Notes: generated from the sequence alone by a model not told the origin. A stretch of DNA of 6,173 bases from JASSUD01 sp031963225 (GCA_031963225.1 JASSUD010000100.1:1-6173), one strand, 5' to 3'. Positions 1 through 6,173 are shown, counted from the first letter of the stretch. Numbers and translations are program-made.

Positions 1-31
1 CCACCAACCTACCGTTCATGTAGGTTGGTGG
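1..31. repeat. Perfect 12-bp inverted repeat at left edge (REP-like palindrome)
   Basis: The arm ccaccaacctac (1-12) is the exact reverse complement of gtaggttggtgg (20-31), with a 7-base spacer (13-19). In RNA this would be a strong hairpin. The right arm is also the first part of the dispersed repeat that recurs at 6099-6128, so the left arm is probably the edge of a second, oppositely oriented copy cut off by the window boundary. That head-to-head pairing resembles bacterial REP/BIME elements. It lies downstream of the mfd stop and might serve as its terminator, but any U-tract on the minus strand would fall outside the window, so that role is a guess. Confidence 0.75.
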
Positions 32-47
32 TGAGGTACGAACCCCA
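18..47 (+). repeat. REP-like dispersed repeat, copy 1
   Basis: The 30-base unit begins atgtaggttggtggtgagg, then has t at 37, then acgaacccca. It matches 6099-6128 in the same orientation with a single difference (t37 against c6118). The unit has weak internal dyad character, with a ttgg-rich left part and an accccaa right part, as expected of degenerate palindromic extragenic repeats. Both copies lie outside coding sequence. Short palindromic repeats of this general form are scattered through many proteobacterial genomes. I cannot name a specific family from this window alone. Confidence 0.8.
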
Positions 48-131
48 ACATGATGACCAATGTCCTTTTAAAACCTGCATATGCATGCCAAAAGTGCTGA
101 TTAAAAGTCGGTGGTGTGCATATTAGTTGTT

Positions 132-3100
132 TTATTTTTTCAGCTGCTTGTGCTTAATGGGTTTGAGCGTGGCCTGTAAAGCCTGCAGTATCGTTTTCAG
201 TGCCGTTAAGCGAGGAGCTAAGTCTGTAGTATCCACCAGGTTTTCAGCATTTTCCTCTTCAGTAGCCGTAGAGGATATCTCAATGCGAATTTTGTCCTGC
301 CCTATGATTTTGCAGTGGGGATGTTGTTGAACCACGCGTAAAAAGTCGATGGGGTCTAGCGGAGTTTTAGCTTTAAATTGCAAGATAACCGCGGTATGTG
401 TCGCATCGATTTTATTGATGCCCAAAGGCGTGGCTGCAATACGCAAACGGTGTGTTTCTAGCAATGCCTTTGCTGCTGCGGGTAATTTGCCAAAGCGGTC
501 AATCAGCTCTTCTTGTATTTGAGTTAGATCTTCCGAAGTTTCACAGCTGGCTAGACGTTTATAGAGGAAGAGGCGTTCTTGTATATCCGCACAATAATCA
601 CTCGGTAAAATAGCGCTCACATGGAGCTTGATTTCGGTGGTTACATGTAATGGTGCATTCAGATCTATCTCTTCACCATTTTGCAAAGCTTTTACCGCTT
701 CACTGAGCATTTCGGTGTAGAGCTGAAAACCTATCGCTTGCATCTCACCTGATTGTTTATCACCTAGCATATGCCCCGCGCCACGAATTTCCAGATCATG
801 CATCGCAAGATAAAACCCAGAACCAAGCTCTTCCATTTGCTCAATAGCTTGCAAACGCAGCATCGCTTGTTTAGTTAAATTATCTGGATCATTGACAAGC
901 AAATACGCATAAGCCTGATGGTGTGAGCGTCCGACTCGCCCGCGTAGCTGGTGAAGTTGTGCTAAACCAAAAGTGTCTGCACGTTGAATCAAAATCGTAT
1001 TGGCATTGGGTACATCAATACCCGTTTCAATAATGGTGGTGCATAGCAGCACATGCGTTCGCTGCGCAATAAAATCGCGCATCACTTGTTCTAGTTCGCG
1101 TTCGTGCATTTGTCCATGTGCCACGGCAATGCGCGCTTCAGGAACCAGCCCAGCTAAAGCCGCTTTACGCTCTTCGATTGAATCGACGGAATTGTGTAAA
1201 AAGAATACTTGTCCACCACGTTTGAGTTCACGCAAAATGGCCTCACGAATGAGGCTTTTATCTTCTCGACGTACAAAGGTTTTAATAGATAAACGTTTTT
1301 GCGGTGCGGTGGCAATGACGGAGAAATCACGCAGGCCATCGAGCGCCATGCTCAACGTGCGGGGAATAGGGGTCGCTGTGAGCGTGAGAATATCTACTTC
1401 GGCCCGTAACGCTTTGAGTGCTTCTTTTTGGCGTACACCAAACCGATGCTCTTCATCGATAATGACCAAACCGAGTTCTTTAAATTGGATGTCAGAAGAC
1501 AGGAGTTTATGTGTACCAATTGCGATATCAATGGTGCCTGCTGTAATCTCTTTTATGCTGTCGGCAATGTCTTTAGACGATTTAAAACGCGAGAGGCCTG
1601 CTATACGTACTGGCCAAGCGGCAAAGCGATCTGAAAAAGTTTGAAAATGTTGCTCGGCGAGCAAGGTGGTCGGCGCCAGTACGGCAACCTGACGGCCGTT
1701 TTGGACCGCAATAAATGCGGCGCGCAAAGCTACTTCCGTTTTCCCAAAGCCAACGTCCCCGCAAATCAACCTATCCATAGGCCGGCCTGAGGTCATATCC
1801 GCAAGTACTGCGGTAATCGCTGCACCCTGATCGGGGGTTTCTTCAAATCCAAAATCTTCAGAAAATTGCTCATAGTCGCGCGGCTCAAGCGTGAATGCAT
1901 AACCCGTGCGCGCGGCGCGGCGTGCGTAAAGATCTAATAATTCAGCGGCCGTATCATGGACTTGCGAAGCTGCGCGTTTGCGTGCTTTTTCCCACTGACC
2001 TGATCCTAATGTATGCAGAGGCGCACTATCAAGGTCTGCGCCACTGTAGCGCGATATCATCAGCAACTGGTCTATGGGCACATACAGTTTGCTGTCATTG
2101 GCGTATTCGAGGTGCAAAAATTCGGTTTCGCCTGCACCTAGATCCATCGTCATAAGCCCTCTATACCGGCCTATGCCATGCTGACTATGTACGATCGGAT
2201 CATTAATTTTGAGCTCTGATAAATCGCGCACCATCGAGTCGATATCGCTTGTGCGCTCTTGTCGGCGTTTGCTACGACGTGTCGAGGGTCCGTAGAGCTC
2301 ATTTTCTGTGAGTAATACAAGGCGATGGGTTTGGGCGCCGTCTTGTGATGCGGTCAGTGCTTGTGCAGGTAGTACAAAGCCCGCCATCAGGGGAGCAATA
2401 CCTAGCGCAAACGGTGCATCGCTATGCAGAAAATCAGAAAAATTATCAATGAGGACGGGTTTTAGGGCATTTTCATTGAGCAGTTGCCACAGGGTTTCCC
2501 GTCGACCTGCAGATTCTGCCGCGAGAAAAATGCGCTGGGCAGGTGTTTTGAGATACTGAGTGAGCGCTTCTAGAGGATGATCCGCATGGCGGTTCAGTGT
2601 GAGCTTGGGTAGCGGCAGGCTCCAACTATACTCCGCATCATTTTTTGCTTTATCTATAGGTTCGAAATTTTCGGAACTTTTAGGAGATAGCAGAGTCTTA
2701 TCTTCTGTTGCTATTTGAGATATTGCTTGCGATGCACTTATATTTTTCGATGACAAAATAAGGCGTGCAAAAGGTTTGGCCTGCGTGAAAAAATCTTCGA
2801 CCGATAAAAATAAACGCTCAGGTGGCAAAATAGGGCGCTCAGGGTGGTGTGATAAAAAAGCATGTCGTTGCTTAGTATCGGCTGAAAAACGCTCTATAGC
2901 CTGATGCAGGTCGCCAGTAAATGCGAGTTGCGCAGGTTTTTTCCCCGTGGGCAGATAGTCAAAGAGTGTGGCTGTGTCATCGAAAAAAAGAGGCAGGTAG
3001 TATTCAATCCCTGCGCAAGGAACACCCTCACTGACATTTTGATAGATTGAAATCCGGCTGGGGTCCCCTGCAAAAGTAGAGCGCCAGCGTGTGCGAAAAC

Positions 3101-3833
3101 CTTGGCGTGCAGCTGCGTCAAATGGAAATTCACGCCCTGGTAATAGCCGTACTTCTGGCACAGAATGCAGGCTTCTTTGTGTATCTGGATCAAATGCGCG
3201 GATCGAATCCACTTCATCATCAAATAAATCGATTCGATAAGGTAGGGCAGAGCCCATCGGGAATAAATCAATGAGCCCACCGCGAATGGAATACTCTCCA
3301 GGCCGAACTACTTGACTCACATGCTCATAGCCCCCGAGCACTAATTGTGCTTTGAGTTGGGCTGCATCGAGTTTTTGCGCTTGCGTAAATTCAAAGGTAT
3401 ACGCTGCCATAAATGAACGTGGCGGCAAGCGATACAGCGCAGTCATTGCTGGAATTAAAAGGATTTCACAGCGGCCTTCGCTTAAATCATGCAAGGTTGC
3501 TAGCCGCTGAGATACTAAATCTTGATGGGGAGAAAATGCATCATAGGGTAGCGTTTCCCAATCAGGAAAAAGGCGCACCCGCAGCTCAGGAGCAAAGTAG
3601 CTAATTTCAGTTTGTAAGCGGTGTGCATCGGCTGCTGTGGCGCAAATAACTGCCAGGAGCGCCATATGTGCGCGGTGTGCTGTGAAATATCCTGCAAGCG
3701 CTAGTGCATCGGCAGAAATTTCCATACCTCGAATTTCAAAACGCTGACCGGGCCTTACCAGCGGAACAGGGCAAGGCAGAGTGCGTGTTTGACTAGAAAG
3801 AGGGGCGGATAGGGCGGTTGCGTTTTCAGGCAT
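132..3833 (-). CDS. mfd: Transcription-repair coupling factor Mfd (ATP-dependent translocase)
   Basis: Mfd binds RNA polymerase stalled at a DNA lesion, pushes it off by ATP-driven translocation on upstream DNA and recruits UvrA to start nucleotide excision repair in the cytoplasm. The start chosen is ATG at 3831-3833 (1233 aa). Visible in order: the conserved N-terminal RPGQRF (27-32); a UvrB-homology module with DWETLPYDAFSPH (91-103) and VVRPGEYSIRGGLIDLFP (175-192); an RNA polymerase-interacting domain (about 537-598, with HGIGRY and LEYANDSKLYVP); and a RecG-like SF2 motor. Motor motifs are Walker A GDVGFGKT (692-699), DEEH (793-796), TATPIPRT (819-826), TTIIETGIDVP (932-942) and HQLRGRVGRS (961-970). 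A translocation motif LEIRGAGHMLGDKQSG (1014-1029) and the C-terminal TRCF domain (about 1057-1182) follow. All catalytic motifs are present. The protein is longer than the usual length of about 1150 aa, partly because of a hydrophilic insertion near residues 358-402. No clear Shine-Dalgarno precedes the ATG. An upstream TTG at 3977 would add 48 residues but is disfavoured because the putative -10 lies inside that stretch. It is transcribed divergently from ispD. Confidence 0.97.
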   Translation of the reverse strand: MPENATALSAPLSSQTRTLPCPVPLVRPGQRFEIRGMEISADALALAGYFTAHRAHMALLAVICATAADAHRLQTEISYFAPELRVRLFPDWETLPYDAFSPHQDLVSQRLATLHDLSEGRCEILLIPAMTALYRLPPRSFMAAYTFEFTQAQKLDAAQLKAQLVLGGYEHVSQVVRPGEYSIRGGLIDLFPMGSALPYRIDLFDDEVDSIRAFDPDTQRSLHSVPEVRLLPGREFPFDAAARQGFRTRWRSTFAGDPSRISIYQNVSEGVPCAGIEYYLPLFFDDTATLFDYLPTGKKPAQLAFTGDLHQAIERFSADTKQRHAFLSHHPERPILPPERLFLSVEDFFTQAKPFARLILSSKNISASQAISQIATEDKTLLSPKSSENFEPIDKAKNDAEYSWSLPLPKLTLNRHADHPLEALTQYLKTPAQRIFLAAESAGRRETLWQLLNENALKPVLIDNFSDFLHSDAPFALGIAPLMAGFVLPAQALTASQDGAQTHRLVLLTENELYGPSTRRSKRRQERTSDIDSMVRDLSELKINDPIVHSQHGIGRYRGLMTMDLGAGETEFLHLEYANDSKLYVPIDQLLMISRYSGADLDSAPLHTLGSGQWEKARKRAASQVHDTAAELLDLYARRAARTGYAFTLEPRDYEQFSEDFGFEETPDQGAAITAVLADMTSGRPMDRLICGDVGFGKTEVALRAAFIAVQNGRQVAVLAPTTLLAEQHFQTFSDRFAAWPVRIAGLSRFKSSKDIADSIKEITAGTIDIAIGTHKLLSSDIQFKELGLVIIDEEHRFGVRQKEALKALRAEVDILTLTATPIPRTLSMALDGLRDFSVIATAPQKRLSIKTFVRREDKSLIREAILRELKRGGQVFFLHNSVDSIEERKAALAGLVPEARIAVAHGQMHERELEQVMRDFIAQRTHVLLCTTIIETGIDVPNANTILIQRADTFGLAQLHQLRGRVGRSHHQAYAYLLVNDPDNLTKQAMLRLQAIEQMEELGSGFYLAMHDLEIRGAGHMLGDKQSGEMQAIGFQLYTEMLSEAVKALQNGEEIDLNAPLHVTTEIKLHVSAILPSDYCADIQERLFLYKRLASCETSEDLTQIQEELIDRFGKLPAAAKALLETHRLRIAATPLGINKIDATHTAVILQFKAKTPLDPIDFLRVVQQHPHCKIIGQDKIRIEISSTATEEENAENLVDTTDLAPRLTALKTILQALQATLKPIKHKQLKK

Positions 3834-3869
3834 AGCAGAAAATGAAAGAAATAAAGAGAGCAGCGCTAC

Positions 3870-3875
3870 ATTATA
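3870..3875 (-). promoter_or_regulatory. Candidate -10 hexamer of the mfd promoter
   Basis: On the minus strand this is an exact TATAAT, 36 bases before the mfd ATG, which would give a leader of roughly 30 nt. No good -35 is seen: the hexamers at 16-18 bp spacing match TTGACA poorly, and there is no TG extension. The assignment therefore rests on the perfect -10 and its position. If it is real, translation cannot begin at the upstream TTG (3977), which supports the ATG at 3833. Confidence 0.4.
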
Positions 3876-4001
3876 GAATTCGAGAAGTTCTGGGTAGTAT
3901 GCGTCCAAAAGTGCTTCGTATTTACCTTGCTTTATGCGGATTTTGTCTTCTGTATAAGGATTATGCAGGGTGGGCAATGTCTAATGCACTTTTTAATAGC
4001 A

Positions 4002-4029
4002 TTGAGCGTACAGTGCTACAGCGTACTAT
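4002..4029 (+). promoter_or_regulatory. Candidate sigma70-type promoter for ispD-ispF-pdxH
   Basis: TTGAGC (4002-4007) is followed after 16 bp by TACTAT (4024-4029). Each matches the consensus hexamer at four of six positions. This would leave an untranslated leader of about 70 nt before ispD. The rest of the 273-bp intergenic region contains T-rich runs (4076-4091) and no other convincing promoter, riboswitch or terminator that I can see. Confidence 0.25.
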
Positions 4030-4106
4030 GAATGGCTGTGCTCTTGCTCTTTTAAAGAGGGTTTGATATTGGTAGTTTTTTTAACTTTTTTGAATTGTAG
4101 GGTGCT

Positions 4107-4856
4107 GTGAGTGAACGTCTTTTTGCCCTGATTCCCAGTGCAGGTATAGGCTCCCGAGCGGAACAGCCTTTTCCAAAGCAATATCGGATGGTCGCAGGGC
4201 GTGATGTATTGCATTACACCTTGTCTGCATTTGATATTTGCCATGAAATTACGAAGACGCTAGTGGTATTGGCGCCAGACGATCGCCATTTTGATTCAAG
4301 ACGTTTTTCAGGGCTGCGTTTTGTTGTGCGTCGTTGTGGTGGAGCTTCGCGGCAAGCGTCTGTATTGAATGGCTTGGAAGTGTTAACAGAGCTGGGCGCT
4401 GCCGATGACGACTGGGTGCTAGTGCATGATGCTGCACGCCCTTGTATAACGCCTGTGCTTATACGTAACTTGATTGGAGCTGTGCGCAACGATCCCGTAG
4501 GCGGTATTTTGGCAGTGCCTGTGGCCGATGCACTAAAGCGGGCTGAGCCTCAAGAAGGTGAGGCTGCTACAACGGAAGCGCGCCGCATTTTATGCCGGGA
4601 ATCTCGAAAAGATTTATGGCTGGCTCAAACCCCACAAATGTTCAGGATCGGCCTACTGCGCAAAGCGCTGATTTCGGCTGGGCAAGCTAATGAGCAAGTG
4701 GATGACGAAGCTCAGGCGCTCGAGCGTCTGGGCTATCGGCCTCGCATGGTGCTTGGAAGTTTACGCAATTTCAAAGTCACGTATCCAGATGATTTTGAAG
4801 CGCTGGAGGGCCTGCTTTCTTCGAATTTTGGTGGGCTACAGGTGAGCGATCTATGA
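4107..4856 (+). CDS. ispD: 2-C-methyl-D-erythritol 4-phosphate cytidylyltransferase IspD
   Basis: This enzyme transfers CMP from CTP to MEP, giving CDP-methylerythritol, the third step of the MEP isoprenoid pathway in the cytoplasm. The 249-aa protein (E. coli has 236) carries the N-terminal nucleotide-binding signature PSAGIGSR...PKQY (10-26), with R17 and K24 matching E. coli R20 and K27. The family signature VLVHDAARP (104-112) includes D107, probably the metal ligand. LWLAQTPQMFR (170-180) follows, and FKVTYPDDF (222-230) has K223 matching E. coli K213. The start is a GTG giving MSERLFALIP. It is chosen because this matches the usual family N-terminus and because a weak AGGG (4099-4102) sits just upstream. 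A segment around residues 146-164 looks a few residues longer than in Burkholderia. Its stop overlaps the ispF start in ATGA, which implies translational coupling. Confidence 0.96.
   Translation: MSERLFALIPSAGIGSRAEQPFPKQYRMVAGRDVLHYTLSAFDICHEITKTLVVLAPDDRHFDSRRFSGLRFVVRRCGGASRQASVLNGLEVLTELGAADDDWVLVHDAARPCITPVLIRNLIGAVRNDPVGGILAVPVADALKRAEPQEGEAATTEARRILCRESRKDLWLAQTPQMFRIGLLRKALISAGQANEQVDDEAQALERLGYRPRMVLGSLRNFKVTYPDDFEALEGLLSSNFGGLQVSDL
4840..4846 (+). promoter_or_regulatory. Shine-Dalgarno site that fixes the ispF start
   Basis: AGGTGAG lies within the end of ispD, 6 bases before the ATG at 4853. It is a strong ribosome-binding site at ideal spacing. It supports the long form of IspF, with its 30-residue N-terminal extension, over a start near the conserved RIGQGYD. 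No ATG or GTG start with a comparable site is seen before that motif. Confidence 0.7.
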
Positions 4857-5419
4857 AGCGTATCCAACTCAAACGGCGCTTAGCTGCGAAGGCTTGCACG
4901 CCTTTGATTGCCTCTCATAAGCCAGCTTCTAAGGCTTTTAATCTGCGTATTGGTCAAGGTTATGATATTCACGTCCTCGTACCAGGCCGCCCGCTGATGC
5001 TTGGAGGAGTCAATGTGCCGCATACGCATGGTTTGCTAGGCCACTCTGACGCAGATGTATTGCTCCATGCGATTACAGATGCTCTTCTTGGTGCTGCAGG
5101 GCTAGGAAATATTGGCCAGCACTTTCCAGATACCGACCCTCGTTTTGCTGGTGCAGATAGCCGTGTATTGCTACGAAGTGCGCAGCGTCTTGTGCATGCA
5201 GCAGGTTATGGGGTGGTTAATGTGGATAGCACTATTCTTGCTCAAGCTCCCAAATTGGCTAACTATTTGCCAGGCATGGTCGCGAATGTGGCAGAGGATC
5301 TGCACATTGCGCCCAATTGCGTGAATATCAAAGCAAAGACCAATGAAGAGGTAGGGAGCATAGGTAGAAAAGAAGCGATAAGCGCTCAAGTTGTCCTCTT
5401 AATAGCAGAGAATAGGTAG
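4853..5419 (+). CDS. ispF: 2-C-methyl-D-erythritol 2,4-cyclodiphosphate synthase IspF
   Basis: IspF cyclises CDP-methylerythritol 2-phosphate to MEcPP with release of CMP, the fifth step of the MEP pathway. The enzyme is a homotrimer with zinc at subunit interfaces. The 188-aa protein contains RIGQGYDIH (32-40), with zinc ligands D38 and H40, and the family signature SDADVLLHAITDAL (65-78), with the third ligand H72. FPDTDP (91-96), NVDSTILAQAPK (123-134) and VNIKAKTNEEVGSIGR (157-172) follow. Numbering runs 30 ahead of E. coli because of a basic N-terminal extension (MKRIQLKRRLAAK...) absent from most homologues, which are about 160 aa. The usual GRGEGI near the C-terminus reads GRKEAI here (171-176), with the equivalent of R142 and the conserved Glu kept. 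The start is backed by a strong SD and the 4-base ATGA overlap with ispD. IspD and IspF are separate here and not fused as in some alphaproteobacteria. Confidence 0.96.
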   Translation: MKRIQLKRRLAAKACTPLIASHKPASKAFNLRIGQGYDIHVLVPGRPLMLGGVNVPHTHGLLGHSDADVLLHAITDALLGAAGLGNIGQHFPDTDPRFAGADSRVLLRSAQRLVHAAGYGVVNVDSTILAQAPKLANYLPGMVANVAEDLHIAPNCVNIKAKTNEEVGSIGRKEAISAQVVLLIAENR

Positions 5420-5460
5420 GTTGGTTGAAAAAGCTTTTGTTTGGCTTGGAGAAGGTTTAG

Positions 5461-6096
5461 ATGGATGCGTTATCGGAGTTGCGAACGAGCTATACACGTG
5501 CGGTGCTAGAAGACACGGGGATGGAAAAAGATCCAATTCAACAGCTTCACCAATGGTTAGAAGAAGCAGTAACAGCAGGAGTGCGGGACCCGAATGCTAT
5601 GACGCTAGCTACGGTTAGCAATAATCGACCTTCTGCGCGCATTGTTTTACTCAAAGGAATGGATGAGCGGGGGCTGACTTTTTTTACAGATTACGGTAGC
5701 CGCAAAGCGCGCGATTTAGAGCAGCATCCCTTTGCCAGTATGGTGTTTTACTGGGCAAATATGGAGCGGCAAGTGCGTGTTGAAGGAGCAATTACGAAGA
5801 CCGATGAAGAAGAAAGTGACGCGTATTTTTATTCGCGACCACTCAATTCCCGAATTGGTGCATGGGTTTCACGGCAAAGTACCGTGCTAGATAGTAGAAG
5901 TGTGCTCGACACCCGAGAAGTAGAATGCATTGCGCAGTTCGGCACCACTCCTCCACGCCCCTCTTACTGGGGCGGTTATCGCTTATGCCCAGATACCTTT
6001 GAATTTTGGCAGGGCCGCCCGTCTCGTTTGCACGACCGCTTTCAATACACTCGCCAAGAGGGGACGGAATGGAAGATTATGAGGCTCTCGCCTTGA
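5461..6096 (+). CDS. pdxH: Pyridoxamine/pyridoxine 5'-phosphate oxidase PdxH
   Basis: PdxH is an FMN-dependent homodimer that oxidises pyridoxine or pyridoxamine 5'-phosphate to pyridoxal 5'-phosphate with O2, in both the salvage route and the last step of DXP-dependent vitamin B6 synthesis. The 211-aa length fits the family. Motifs include NAMTLATV (45-52), the FMN-binding RIVLLK (60-65) and YGSRKA (78-83), QVRVEG (104-109), and the substrate/FMN stretch YFYSRPLNSRIGAWVSRQS (122-140). The family signature FEFWQGRPSRLHDR (180-193) and the typical C-terminal end W-K-I-x-R-L-x-P also match. The ATG is preceded by GGAGAAGG (5448-5455) at a 5-base spacing. It follows ispF after 41 bases with no terminator visible, so it is probably the last gene of the ispD-ispF-pdxH operon. 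Confidence 0.97.
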   Translation: MDALSELRTSYTRAVLEDTGMEKDPIQQLHQWLEEAVTAGVRDPNAMTLATVSNNRPSARIVLLKGMDERGLTFFTDYGSRKARDLEQHPFASMVFYWANMERQVRVEGAITKTDEEESDAYFYSRPLNSRIGAWVSRQSTVLDSRSVLDTREVECIAQFGTTPPRPSYWGGYRLCPDTFEFWQGRPSRLHDRFQYTRQEGTEWKIMRLSP

Positions 6097-6098
6097 AA

Positions 6099-6128
6099 AT
6101 GTAGGTTGGTGGTGAGGCACGAACCCCA
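6099..6128 (+). repeat. REP-like dispersed repeat, copy 2
   Basis: This copy matches 18-47 at 29 of 30 positions in the same orientation (c6118 replaces t37). It starts two bases after the pdxH stop codon, and the similarity ends sharply at acgaacccca. Unlike the left copy, it is not preceded by an inverted 12-base arm: the bases before it belong to the end of pdxH. No clear rho-independent terminator follows, and the remaining bases to 6173 show only a small atact/agtat dyad (6147-6164). Confidence 0.8.
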
Positions 6129-6173
6129 TAAGCGCTAACGTAAAATACTGAAGGTATAGTATCGTAGTCGTTT

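Noticed and set aside
18..47. Possible tRNA or small RNA because of the recurring gaggYacgaacccc element
   Set aside because: It has no T-loop consensus, no acceptor or anticodon arms, and both copies behave like extragenic repeats.
76..88. Palindromes TGCATATGCA and GCATGC downstream of mfd
   Set aside because: They are short overlapping self-complementary runs with no loop and no following T-tract on either strand, so they do not make a terminator. No other function is evident.
1000..1644. 214-codon open frame on the plus strand opposite the Mfd motor domain
   Set aside because: It is antisense to strongly conserved motifs, Ser/Arg/Cys-rich as expected of a mirror frame, and has no independent support.
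3834..3977. In-frame extension of mfd to a TTG at 3977 (48 more residues)
   Set aside because: There is no ribosome site at the TTG, the extra residues match nothing I recognise in Mfd, and a consensus -10 lies within the stretch. The ATG at 3833 leaves a normal distance to RPGQRF.
4045..4060. ctcttttaaagag dyad before ispD, considered as a terminator or operator
   Set aside because: The perfect arms leave only one base between them, so an RNA hairpin would be very short. The T-run begins more than ten bases later. Chance is the likelier explanation.
3842..4066. 74-codon plus-strand reading frame in the mfd-ispD intergenic region
   Set aside because: It has no convincing SD, no recognisable domain, and occupies the divergent promoter region. 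It is most simply a chance open frame.
5428..5439. aaaagctttt palindrome between ispF and pdxH, considered as a terminator
   Set aside because: It is a self-complementary AT-rich run with no GC stem or loop. It cannot form a stable terminator hairpin.
5421..5618. Open frame starting with TTG between ispF and pdxH
   Set aside because: It runs mostly inside pdxH in another frame, and the PdxH start at 5461 has a strong SD and family match.

Overview
The window reads as a housekeeping stretch of a betaproteobacterial chromosome, most likely from the Burkholderiaceae or a close relative. The main reason is the layout: mfd lies divergent from an ispD-ispF pair, an arrangement I know from Burkholderia and its relatives. 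The IspD and IspF proteins also match what I remember of Burkholderia sequence, for example the IspD start SERLFALIP and the run LRFVVRRCGGASRQASV. Base composition is mid-range and clearly less GC-rich than free-living Burkholderia. That would fit a reduced or host-associated relative such as the endofungal Mycoavidus/Glomeribacter group, but this is inference from memory and is not proved here.

Layout: positions 1-47 hold a palindromic, REP-like dispersed repeat. mfd (transcription-repair coupling factor, minus strand, 132-3833) fills more than half of the window. A 273-bp divergent intergenic region follows. It contains a consensus -10 hexamer for mfd and a weaker candidate promoter for the rightward genes. 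Rightward come ispD (4107-4856), ispF (4853-5419, sharing an ATGA overlap with ispD) and pdxH (5461-6096), close enough together to be one operon. Four bases after the pdxH stop the repeat seen at the left edge returns in the same orientation, with one mismatch over 30 bases. The last 45 bases hold nothing I can name.

How the genes work together: IspD and IspF are the third and fifth enzymes of the MEP (non-mevalonate) isoprenoid route, which starts from 1-deoxy-D-xylulose 5-phosphate (DXP). PdxH makes pyridoxal 5'-phosphate, whose DXP-dependent de novo route draws on the same precursor. Mfd is not related to them by pathway. It removes RNA polymerase stalled at DNA lesions and recruits nucleotide excision repair.

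All four proteins look intact. I do not see a new multi-gene system here. The points that deserve a second look are the REP-like repeats flanking the block, an AT-rich insertion in Mfd, a basic N-terminal extension and an altered conserved motif in IspF, and the ispDF-pdxH operon arrangement.
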